Assembly: GCA_013288885.1 (NCBI GenBank)
Contig: JABDBA010000002.1
Span: 107,930 to 171,929 of the forward strand
Direction of reading: 5' to 3'
Source: Gammaproteobacteria bacterium
GTDB lineage: Bacteria > Pseudomonadota > Gammaproteobacteria > JABDBA01
DNA: 64,000 nucleotides
Shown: positions 39,139 to 46,755 of the stretch, in pieces
Position numbering within the stretch: the first letter of the stretch is position 1
Layout: the number at the start of each line of letters is the position of its first letter
Made by a program: the position numbers and the translations under genes
Notes under the pieces: model-generated
What the model was told of the DNA's origin: nothing
The model's input: the letters and a program-made list of their open reading frames with translations, nothing else
Database searches by the model: none

Positions 39139-40172
39139 TGCAAGATTGCTGGCAACACCGAACATTCTTAACCTACTGCCTCACGCCATTTTCTGGCATT
39201 TATCGCATTATCACTTCTCTGCGTCGTTTACTGTTTCGTTTAAAAATTAAAAAAACCACACACTTCAAAATACCGATCATCATCGTCGGCAATATCACTG
39301 TGGGTGGCACAGGCAAAACACCATTAGTCATTTGGTTGGCAAACTTTTTAAAACAACAAGGTTTTAAACCTGGTATTGTCAGTCGTGGTTATGGCGGTAA
39401 AAATGTTTGTTATCCCTGTGCCGTTACAATAAACAGTGATCCCCAACAAGTGGGGGATGAAGCAGTATTGATCGCACGTAATACGCATTGTCCGATGGTT
39501 GTTGATCCCAATCGGGTGCGTGCGGTGACGCAATTATTACAAGACCACGATTGTAATATCGTCATCAGCGATGATGGTTTACAACATTACGCCTTAGGGC
39601 GAACGATTGAGATCGCGGTTATCGATGCTGCGCGTGGCTTCGGCAATGGATTTTGCTTGCCCGCAGGCCCATTGCGCGAACCGGTGAAGCGTTTGGATGA
39701 AGTAGATTTTGTGATAATTAATGGTAAGTTGGAACACGACAATGGGTCAATTCAAAAACGTAGGTCGGCTCAAGGAGCGCTAGCGACGGAGCCGACAAAA
39801 GAGCAAGCAGAAATAAATATGCTGCTTATTTCTGCTGATTTTTGCCAACTTATTAATTCTGTTAATACAAAAAAATCCGATTACTTCAAAAACCAAACGG
39901 TTCACGCGGTGGCAGGCATCGGCAATCCACAACGTTTTTTTGATTCATTGCGCGCCATGGGATTAACGATTATCGAACATCTTTTTGCGGATCATTATAA
40001 TTTTCAATTAAAAGATTTTAATTTCGCAAAACCTGATGAGTGGATCATCATGACGGAAAAAGATGCCGTAAAATGCCAAGCATTCGCCGACGATCGTTAT
40101 TGGTATCTACCCGTGCGCGCCGAATTACCCGAAAATTTCGGCGCACAGTTGTTGGGTAAGATTAGTGAATGA
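39135..40172 (+). CDS. lpxK: Tetraacyldisaccharide 4'-kinase LpxK with an in-frame repeat insertion
   Basis: 345 residues (E. coli 328). It phosphorylates the 4' position of lipid A disaccharide at the inner membrane. Markers: N-terminal anchor, P-loop VGGTGKTP (about 56-63), GIVSRGYGG, DEAVLIAR, ISDDGLQHYALGR, LPAGPLREP and MTEKDAVKC. Residues 209-221 (RRSAQGALATEPT) are encoded by a family A REP unit (39760-39796). They fall in a variable stretch between VDFVIINGK and VAGIGNPQRFF, which explains most of the extra length. The catalytic motifs are intact, so the enzyme is likely active. Confidence 0.94.
   Translation: MMQDCWQHRTFLTYCLTPFSGIYRIITSLRRLLFRLKIKKTTHFKIPIIIVGNITVGGTGKTPLVIWLANFLKQQGFKPGIVSRGYGGKNVCYPCAVTINSDPQQVGDEAVLIARNTHCPMVVDPNRVRAVTQLLQDHDCNIVISDDGLQHYALGRTIEIAVIDAARGFGNGFCLPAGPLREPVKRLDEVDFVIINGKLEHDNGSIQKRRSAQGALATEPTKEQAEINMLLISADFCQLINSVNTKKSDYFKNQTVHAVAGIGNPQRFFDSLRAMGLTIIEHLFADHYNFQLKDFNFAKPDEWIIMTEKDAVKCQAFADDRYWYLPVRAELPENFGAQLLGKISE
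39760..39796 (+). repeat. REP-like palindrome, family A, inside lpxK
   Basis: 37 nt beginning GTAGGTCGGCTCAAGGAGCG and ending GGAGCCGAC. It differs by one base from the intergenic unit at 24010-24046. It contains no stop in the lpxK frame and keeps the frame open on both sides. Confidence 0.92.
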
Positions 40173-40186
40173 TGTTTTATGGTTGT

Positions 40187-40211
40187 CATCCCCGCGCAGG
40201 CGGGGATCCAT
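40187..40211. repeat. Short GC-rich palindrome after lpxK
   Basis: ATCCCCGC (40188-40195) pairs with GCGGGGAT (40200-40207) over a 4-nt loop. TCATCCCCGCGCAGGCGGGG is a common type of dispersed bacterial repeat. It lies in the convergent gap between lpxK and the 1101-residue gene and may serve as a terminator for both. Confidence 0.65.
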
Positions 40212-40214
40212 TAA

Positions 40215-43200
40215 TTATCGATTGCCACAACAATTCCATCTAGAACGTGGTGGATCTTCATCAGAGCGATTCGGAAGCGCCAATAATGGTTTAGCAGCAT
40301 CAGCATCAGGTTTTTTCCTCGATCGGCAGCAATCGAAGACTCCTGAGAGGCTACCCAGCAACGTAGCTAACGATTGAGATGAACCAGGGGGCGTTGTAGC
40401 TTTGCCTGTAGTAGCAGCTACTGTAGCTAGAAGCTCGGTGCTACCTTTTCTGGGTGTACTAACAACATCCCCGCGTTCTTTATCAGCACTAGCACCCGAC
40501 GAAGCATGGCTATAGTCACCAGGAGCTACAGCAGCAGCTTGCGGCTGCCAAATATTTAATTTGGTTAACGTTTCTTTTCGACTACCAGAGAAGAATGCCT
40601 TGAATTGTTTCCAGTATGTGGTTAAGTCCTCTTCTCGTACATCGGAGAGGCTTGCAACGAATTGTTCCCACTCGGCTGCACGTTGTAGGCTGGTGTTAAT
40701 TGAGGCAGCCAGCGCTTGTAATTGTTGAGGTTGTAATTTTTCTAAAACTGCTTGCTCTGCTTTAGTAATTACAGGGATCGCCTGTTCCCATTCTGCTGCA
40801 GGTTGTTTGCTCGCGCCATCTCTGCTAGCAATGATAAGCGTTAAATCACTCGAGCTGCCTGGTTGTTTTTTAGCTTCAACGACTTCAACAAATTGTATTA
40901 ATTGTTCTCTATTTAATTTTGCTAAAAGATTGGTAAGAACTTTTTTATCATCGTCAGCCTGTTGTGGGTCAGGTTGTGTCTGGTTTGGCTCGGGAATTAC
41001 GATCGGTCCACGTCCGGGAAATTGTAAAGATGCACTGGAGCTTCCGAAAGGAGCTGCTAATTTTGCCGGCTCTTTTTCAACAGGAGCAGGAATGTCTTTG
41101 ATCCATTTTGCCACCCGTCGCTGATCAATTCTGATTATGGCAGCGAACTGGTTTAATTGATGTATATTCAATACAAAAAGAAAATCTTTTAAAGCGGTTC
41201 TTTCTTTCTCTTCAAGACCTTGAGCTTGTTTGATCCAGCTCTCTAGGCGTTGTAAGTTCTTTTCAGTGATTTTAGCTAACCCATTTAATTGATTTAATCC
41301 TACTTGTAATAAGGGTATGGCAGGATTTGTTTTATCATGAGTAGAAATGATAGGTAGCGTTTGGATAGCTCGATTCCACTCTTGGTGATAGGTTTCAAAA
41401 ATTCTAGCGAGCTCTGTTAATTGTTTGGCCTGTAGTTTTTCTAAAGCTATTTTTGTTTCTGAAGAACAGTTTGGTAAATATTGACACCATTCCACCGCGC
41501 GTCGCAGTCCAACAATAGCCGCTTCTTGTTGCAGTTCCTCGAGTGTAAGATCATCGGTTTTTTCGCAAAAAGCTTGAAAATTACGTTGGTAACTTATCCT
41601 TAGTTTTGCTCCCTCTGAACCATAACGAAGTTTGATATCTTCAAAAAGGCTGGACCACATTTTCCATACCCAATAAAGATTAACAGCGGTCGCGCTGATG
41701 TAAGGATTACGAGTAATGAAAAAACTTTGAAAAAAACTACCAGCAACGCCGGTAGTAGGACAGTCTCTGGGAATGAGCACTACTGAGGTACCATAAGATA
41801 AAGCCGCAAGTGAGGCAAGGAAGACAGCGGCAATATCTGTTGATTCGGGAATTTGTATTGAGGCTAGAGTTACTTCACCCTTACGAAACTTGTTAAGAAA
41901 AATCGCTGCATCAGCAGGCAATAAAAAGAATGCTTTATAGACATCGCCAGCGCCGGTAGCAATATAAAAAACAGTGGCTGTGACAAAAATGCCGCCAAAC
42001 CAAGAACCTACCTCGCCAAAACTTAAACTGACACCATTAACGACTAATGTATTTAAAGATATTTCTGCGCTGCATGGAAAACCACCAGCGCTTAATGGGC
42101 CTACAACTGTACCAATTACTTTACCCGTTCCACCTACCACGTATCTGACATCTCTTTTTTGCAATGGAAATAAAGGTTTGGCGGTTGCTTGTTGCTGTAT
42201 GTGCTCCAGCGTTTGTGCATGAGTAAGATTGTGGGTGTGACCTGCTTTTGATGTAACTGCTAAAATGAGATTTTTCAGTTTTAGATCATTAAGGCGAATA
42301 GATAAATTACTCAGATCGATACCGCTGTCTTTCTCTTCCGGTAAAGAGCCTTCCTGTACTCCGTTAGAATCACGAACAACGTAAGTTCTCGTATCAGATG
42401 ATACATATATCTTGCCAGATATCGCTTTCTTCATATCCTTGTTTGGTAAATTTGACATTAATTCGAGGTCGTACTCAAGATAGTAAGGTACAGCGATCTT
42501 CTGAGCTTTAACAGCTTGAGCGCCTGATTCATAAAATCGTGTCAATATTTCGTGCGCATTCAGCAAAGCTTGGTATTCTTGATAGCCTTCCTCAGAAAGC
42601 GTTCCATGTTTGGCGCGTTTGTCATACCATTTTTCTAAACGCTCTAACATTTTACCAATCACAAATGCAGTAGAGGGAAAAGTGCCATAGCTAGTGAAGA
42701 AGTCTCCCCACCAAGTGCTACCTGCAGTTTGCATCGCTGCAAATGTGTAAGGAAGAATGTTAAGACCTGTTAAAAGCAGCAAGGGTAACATCCTGAGAAA
42801 TCTTCTGAACAATGATTTTGATTGATCAAAAATTATTCCAGCAAGATAAAGCAAAGGAGGAATAGTATAATAAAGACCTTCAACCACATTAGCATATGTG
42901 CCTGAAGCGATTTCTGCATCATGTAGAAGAGGTTTATCGGTATCAAGATCTTTAGGTGTAGTAGCGTAAAAATAACCAATACCGGCTGCAGCAGATGCTG
43001 CGGTCAAAAAGAGAATAATATTTTTGCAACTAAGCAGGACTTCTTGCATAGCCACATATTTTGGGTCTATGGTTTCTGCGTCGTCAGATTTTTTTTCATC
43101 GCCAAAGTTTTGTGCAGAAATTGTTATTGCAGTGCCTGCGGAATTTTGGAGGGGAGCGCTGCTTGGCTCGCTAGGCGAACCGCCTTCAGCTCTGGTAGTA

Positions 43201-43520
43201 GCAGAATGGGCGCTACGACTTGTATTTGGTACGCCTTCGGATGCTGAGTTAGTATTAGCACTCGCTGTTGAGGGTGTTGAAGAGGTGCTTTTGTGGCTAG
43301 TGCTAATCGGAAGAGGTACTTGTAGCGCGCGATCGGATCTTGTGTTGGTGATGGAGCTACCTTGCGAAGATGTTGGTTGTACACCGAAATCGTCAGGATT
43401 GGCTGCATTGCTAAAATTGTTAGGATTGTTAGGTTTGACTGCATCACCAATTGGTGAATCAGAACTGTTTGGTGCGCTTCGTGAAAGTAGTGTTTGTTTT
43501 TGTTCTTTATCTGGATTCAT
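40215..43520 (-). CDS. 1101-residue orphan membrane protein with degenerate helical repeats (candidate effector)
   Basis: Not recognised. AAGGA precedes the ATG. Residues 1-150 are Ser/Thr/Asn/Pro-rich and probably disordered. Hydrophobic helices follow at about 168-186, 214-232 and 244-263, with more between about 490 and 620. The C-terminal third holds several degenerate units of about 40 residues with the pattern L-x2-L-x3-QL-x2-(L/F)A...(R)AAEWEQ..P, for example LEKLQAKQLTELARIF, LEKLQPQQLQALAASI and LAKLNREQLIQFVEVV. The tail has two Cys-Cys sites (FDCCRSRKK and WNCCGNR at the very end). No enzyme motif seen. Composition suggests a host-directed or surface protein; that is inference. Confidence 0.8.
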   Translation of the reverse strand: MNPDKEQKQTLLSRSAPNSSDSPIGDAVKPNNPNNFSNAANPDDFGVQPTSSQGSSITNTRSDRALQVPLPISTSHKSTSSTPSTASANTNSASEGVPNTSRSAHSATTRAEGGSPSEPSSAPLQNSAGTAITISAQNFGDEKKSDDAETIDPKYVAMQEVLLSCKNIILFLTAASAAAGIGYFYATTPKDLDTDKPLLHDAEIASGTYANVVEGLYYTIPPLLYLAGIIFDQSKSLFRRFLRMLPLLLLTGLNILPYTFAAMQTAGSTWWGDFFTSYGTFPSTAFVIGKMLERLEKWYDKRAKHGTLSEEGYQEYQALLNAHEILTRFYESGAQAVKAQKIAVPYYLEYDLELMSNLPNKDMKKAISGKIYVSSDTRTYVVRDSNGVQEGSLPEEKDSGIDLSNLSIRLNDLKLKNLILAVTSKAGHTHNLTHAQTLEHIQQQATAKPLFPLQKRDVRYVVGGTGKVIGTVVGPLSAGGFPCSAEISLNTLVVNGVSLSFGEVGSWFGGIFVTATVFYIATGAGDVYKAFFLLPADAAIFLNKFRKGEVTLASIQIPESTDIAAVFLASLAALSYGTSVVLIPRDCPTTGVAGSFFQSFFITRNPYISATAVNLYWVWKMWSSLFEDIKLRYGSEGAKLRISYQRNFQAFCEKTDDLTLEELQQEAAIVGLRRAVEWCQYLPNCSSETKIALEKLQAKQLTELARIFETYHQEWNRAIQTLPIISTHDKTNPAIPLLQVGLNQLNGLAKITEKNLQRLESWIKQAQGLEEKERTALKDFLFVLNIHQLNQFAAIIRIDQRRVAKWIKDIPAPVEKEPAKLAAPFGSSSASLQFPGRGPIVIPEPNQTQPDPQQADDDKKVLTNLLAKLNREQLIQFVEVVEAKKQPGSSSDLTLIIASRDGASKQPAAEWEQAIPVITKAEQAVLEKLQPQQLQALAASINTSLQRAAEWEQFVASLSDVREEDLTTYWKQFKAFFSGSRKETLTKLNIWQPQAAAVAPGDYSHASSGASADKERGDVVSTPRKGSTELLATVAATTGKATTPPGSSQSLATLLGSLSGVFDCCRSRKKPDADAAKPLLALPNRSDEDPPRSRWNCCGNR

Positions 43521-43619
43521 ATTTCATTCCTTATTTTTGTTTAGAATAATTGTTAGTATTGTTTTTTGGTTACTACTTAATTTTTTTATGCGCGCGCTTA
43601 CGTTATCTAATATCGATTT

Positions 43620-43709
43620 GTAGGTCGGATCAAGTCGCGCAAGCGACGGATCCGACATCATGCAAGAATAAACATCGCTGTCGGTTCCGCTGCGCTTGAA
43701 CCGACCTGC
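43620..43709. repeat. Paired REP-like elements (BIME-like), family A, upstream of the 1101-residue gene
   Basis: A unit 43620-43656 begins GTAGGTCGGATCAAGTCGCG and ends GGATCCGAC. The inverted partner 43680-43709 runs GTCGGTTCCGCTGCGCTTGA to ACCGACCTGC. The layout and spacing equal those at 24010-24101. The whole gap 43521-43823 (303 nt) holds this pair, the ribosome site of the 1101-residue gene and AT-rich sequence, and no convincing gene. Confidence 0.88.
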
Positions 43710-43823
43710 ACTCTTCTTTACATTCACCCAATAAAAATCACCACGCAAATTATATTAACGTAAAGTTAACAAAAAGCTAGAGGCATTTTTGATTACACGG
43801 AAGAGTTAGCATAGTGACACAAA

Positions 43824-44189
43824 TTAAGTGCGGGCGATCAAATACACGCCTAAAATAATCACGCCGATGCCAACAATTTGAGCGATATTTAAATCTTCGC
43901 CCAGTAAATAATACGCAGCAATGGCATTGATAATATAAGCCAAGCTTAGCATTGGGTAGGCTAATGCTACGCTAGTGCGCGATAACACTAATAACCAAAC
44001 CGAAACAGCGACCAGATAAACCAACAAGCCACCAAGCACGAAGGGGTTGCTAACCACTTGCAAAGAAATCGGTGCGATGTTTGCCCAAGAGAAAGCAAAC
44101 TGGCCAATGCGATTCATGCCTTCTTTCAACAGCAACTGCGCTGCGGCATTTAAAAAAACAGCAAACACGATTATTGAGAAAATGTTCAT
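43824..44189 (-). CDS. SMR/EamA-like small membrane transporter
   Basis: 121 residues with four membrane helices. The N-terminal FLNAAAQLLLKEGMNRIG and C-terminal ALAYPMLSLAYIINAIAAYY, LGEDLNIAQIVGIGVIILGV fit the small multidrug resistance/EamA superfamily, near the ArnE/ArnF type flippase subunits. Substrate (lipid-linked sugar or drug) cannot be told. It stands alone, with the Rpn-type gene divergent. Confidence 0.75.
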   Translation of the reverse strand: MNIFSIIVFAVFLNAAAQLLLKEGMNRIGQFAFSWANIAPISLQVVSNPFVLGGLLVYLVAVSVWLLVLSRTSVALAYPMLSLAYIINAIAAYYLLGEDLNIAQIVGIGVIILGVYLIART

Positions 44190-44332
44190 GGTGCGCCTGT
44201 GTGGTTGTTAGCAGTGAAACTCAAAATAAATCATAACATATGAACTTTAAGAAAAGGCCATTTTAGTGATTGCTTTAATTCATTTGATAATGTTATTATT
44301 ATGCTTATAAATATAACATAGGATATTATTTA

Positions 44333-45400
44333 ATGATGGTAGGTACACTTGAAGTCGAAGACATTGAACAACTCTATGAAGCAGTAGGGCTAGATCCTGA
44401 TTACAAGGTCATCCGCAAGAAAAATGACACAGGCTGGAAAATAGTATTAGAAGCTTTTTTGCCCGACTTTGTCTGTTTTTGTTTCCCCGAATTAGCCAAA
44501 AAAATTGATTGGTCTAGGCAGTTTCAATCATTAGATGCTGAATTACACGCCATCACCAAAGAAGCCAAACAAGGTGCTCGCATTGTAGATAAGCTTTTTA
44601 AGGTGTATTTGTTGGATGGTGGTGAAAAGTGGGTATTGATCCATATCGAAGTCCAGGGGAAGCCGGAAGAAGATCTTCCCGAAAGGATGTTTGTTACCAG
44701 CTATCGTATTTATGACAGATACACTCGACCACTATTAAGTTGCGCCATATTGACGGATAACAATGAAAACTGGCGACCTGATCGGTTTGAGGTCAATTTT
44801 GAAGGGTCATCGTTAAGCATAAAATACCATGTCATTAAGCTTATCGACTATCGAACACAGATTGAAGAGTTAGAAAACTCATCTAATCCGTTCGCCCAGG
44901 TGATTTTGGTGCAGTTGGCTGCCATGGAAGCCAAGAAAAAAACACCCGAAGTCAGGTATAACCTCAAAACTGCATTGACCAGGCGCTTACGCAAAAAGGG
45001 GCTTAATAAAAACCAAATCACTAAACTGTATTATTTTATAGATTGGCTCATTACATTACCGGAGCAATATGAGATACAATATAAAAATGAATGTATAAAA
45101 CTCGATAAGGGGGAAGAAATGGGATACATCAGCGCGATTGAATATTTAGGCATGAAAGAAGGTTTCAAGAAAGGAATGCTCGAAGGGTTGGAAAAAGGCC
45201 GCCTGAAGGGCCGCCAAGAAGGCAGACAAGAAGGCCGCCAAAAAGGCGAAGCCGCTTTGTTAATTCGTCAGCTCACACTGAAGTTTAAGCGTATTCCCGA
45301 TCACTACCTGCAAAAAATCGAACAAGCAGATGCCGAAACATTATTGCTTTGGGGCGAAAGAATATTAGCGGTTGAAGCTATCGAGGAAATATTCAAGTAA
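44333..45400 (+). CDS. Rpn-family nuclease/putative transposase with DUF4351 C-terminus
   Basis: 355 residues. The PD-(D/E)xK core is suggested by LEAFLPDFVCFCF and WVLIHIEVQGK, followed by the family stretch FVTSYRIYDRY. Rpn proteins promote RecA-independent recombination and often accompany mobile DNA. A charged Gly-Arg-Gln-Glu repeat (EGLEKGRLKGRQEGRQEGRQ) links to a C-terminal DUF4351 module (ALLIRQLTLKFKRIPDHYLQ, then WGERILAVEAIEEIF). Intact and alone; no terminal repeats were seen around it. Confidence 0.8.
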   Translation: MMVGTLEVEDIEQLYEAVGLDPDYKVIRKKNDTGWKIVLEAFLPDFVCFCFPELAKKIDWSRQFQSLDAELHAITKEAKQGARIVDKLFKVYLLDGGEKWVLIHIEVQGKPEEDLPERMFVTSYRIYDRYTRPLLSCAILTDNNENWRPDRFEVNFEGSSLSIKYHVIKLIDYRTQIEELENSSNPFAQVILVQLAAMEAKKKTPEVRYNLKTALTRRLRKKGLNKNQITKLYYFIDWLITLPEQYEIQYKNECIKLDKGEEMGYISAIEYLGMKEGFKKGMLEGLEKGRLKGRQEGRQEGRQKGEAALLIRQLTLKFKRIPDHYLQKIEQADAETLLLWGERILAVEAIEEIFK

Positions 45401-45428
45401 TATTTTCAAACCCGAAGAGTATCTGTGA

Positions 45429-45863
45429 ATGCCTAAAGATCAATGCCCCATCTGCCAACAACTCATCGACTGTCGAAATAATAATTACCCATTATTGATT
45501 CGCGAATTTCCGCATTCGTATTTTGTATTAGGTCAACACCAATTTTATAATGGTTATTGTTTATTGCTCGCGAAAACTCATGTGCGGGAGATGCACACAC
45601 TCAGTGCTGATGTGCAACAAGGTTTGGCGCAGGAATTAATGCTGGCAGGCAAAGCTGTGGCAACAACTTTTACACCTTGGAAAATGAATTACGCCAGCTA
45701 TGGGAATGTGGTCGAACATCTGCATTGGCATATTATTCCGCGCTATGCTGATGACCCTAAGCGGCAAGAATGCCCTTTTACACGCGCTGCGCAGTTTGAG
45801 CAATTTCTCACGCAACCGCAAGATGCCGAGGAAAAAATTCGATTGCTTAAACTGTATTTGTAG
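45429..45863 (+). CDS. HIT-family nucleotide hydrolase
   Basis: 144 residues. The histidine triad is intact (HLHWHII), with YNGYCLLLAKTHVREMHTL as the upstream HIT strand-helix. An N-terminal CPICQ motif suggests metal binding. HIT proteins hydrolyse AMP-NH2, Ap4A or similar nucleotides. It starts 28 nt after the Rpn-type gene and converges on apaH, whose product also cleaves Ap4A. A family B repeat begins at its stop codon. Confidence 0.85.
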   Translation: MPKDQCPICQQLIDCRNNNYPLLIREFPHSYFVLGQHQFYNGYCLLLAKTHVREMHTLSADVQQGLAQELMLAGKAVATTFTPWKMNYASYGNVVEHLHWHIIPRYADDPKRQECPFTRAAQFEQFLTQPQDAEEKIRLLKLYL

Positions 45864-45920
45864 TGTCATTGCGAGGAGCGCAGCGACGCGGCAATCTTCA
45901 AACTCTAAGATTGCCACGAT
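45863..45920. repeat. REP-like palindrome, family B, short version
   Basis: GTGTCATTGCGAGGAGCGCA begins the unit at 45863; GCGGCAATCTT pairs with AAGATTGCCACG at its right end. Related to the copy at 29903-29996 but without the outer right arm. It fills the convergent gap between the HIT gene and apaH. Confidence 0.8.
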
Positions 45921-45924
45921 AGCC

Positions 45925-46755
45925 CTAAAACCCAATGGCTGTTTTTTTAGTACACGACACGTTAAACAATTTCCCATCCTCCAGCCGCATCGCGGTTAAG
46001 CATTTGCCCCACACACAACCGGTATCTAATGCAAACACATTGGATTCATCGGTACGACCTTCTAATGCCGCCCAATGGCCAAAGAGAATTTTTAAATTCT
46101 TATTAGCGCGCTGCGGCCATTTAAACCACGGCAGAAAGCCGGGTGGAGGGGTATTGGGTTTGCCTTTATTTATTAATTCTAAATTACCGTGTTCATCACA
46201 AAAACGCAGGCGTGTGAAATAATTAGTGATCATGCGCAAGCGTTCCCAACCTGTTAATCTATCGCTCCAGCCATTAGGTTGATCGCCATACATATGAGCA
46301 AAAAAATCGGCATAACATTCGCTGCGTAAAATAGTTTCTACTTCAGCAGCGCGTTGTAGTGCTGTGGCTAAATCCCATTGTGGTGGTAAACCGGCGTGCA
46401 CCATGGTGTAACCTAAATTGGCATCATGATGTAATAACGGTTGTTGGCGTAACCAAGTGCAAAGTTCATCGCGATCAGGTGCGGTTAAAATATCATTAAG
46501 GGTGTCGTGTGGTTTTGCTTTTATAGCGCCACGATCAATGGCGAGTAAATGTAAATCATGGTTGCCTAAAATGGTGATGGCGCGTTGACCAAATGATTTA
46601 ACCAAACGCAACACGTTGAGTGAATCGGGCCCGCGGTTAACGAGATCGCCAGTGAGCCATAATTTGTCGTGTTGGGGATCAAAATGAATTTTACGCAGCA
46701 GTGTTGCAAATTCAGCATAGCAACCTTGAATATCGCCAATACAATACGTGGCCAT
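45925..46755 (-). CDS. apaH: Bis(5'-nucleosyl)-tetraphosphatase, symmetrical (ApaH)
   Basis: 276 residues. It hydrolyses Ap4A to two ADP and removes Np4 caps from RNA. The phosphoesterase motifs are complete: CIGDIQGCY, WLTGDLVNRGPDS, ILGNHDLHL, MVHAGLPPQW, LFGHWAALEG, LDTGCVWG. The ATG overlaps the stop of the upstream TraI_2 gene by 1 nt (TAATG), so its translation is coupled to that gene, an unusual neighbour; apaH usually follows apaG or rsmA. Confidence 0.95.
   Translation of the reverse strand: MATYCIGDIQGCYAEFATLLRKIHFDPQHDKLWLTGDLVNRGPDSLNVLRLVKSFGQRAITILGNHDLHLLAIDRGAIKAKPHDTLNDILTAPDRDELCTWLRQQPLLHHDANLGYTMVHAGLPPQWDLATALQRAAEVETILRSECYADFFAHMYGDQPNGWSDRLTGWERLRMITNYFTRLRFCDEHGNLELINKGKPNTPPPGFLPWFKWPQRANKNLKILFGHWAALEGRTDESNVFALDTGCVWGKCLTAMRLEDGKLFNVSCTKKTAIGF

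Noticed and set aside
40187-40211. CRISPR-like repeat because of the CCCCGCGCAGGCGGGG core
   Set aside because: Some type I CRISPR repeats have a similar GC-rich hairpin, but there is a single copy and no spacer array.
43524-43748. Minus-strand 74-codon ORF upstream of the 1101-residue gene
   Set aside because: Half of it is the family A repeat pair read as protein; no family resemblance. The Shine-Dalgarno of the large gene lies within its 3' end.
44333-45400. Complete insertion sequence around the Rpn-type gene
   Set aside because: No terminal inverted repeats or target duplications were found at either side; Rpn proteins often stand alone.
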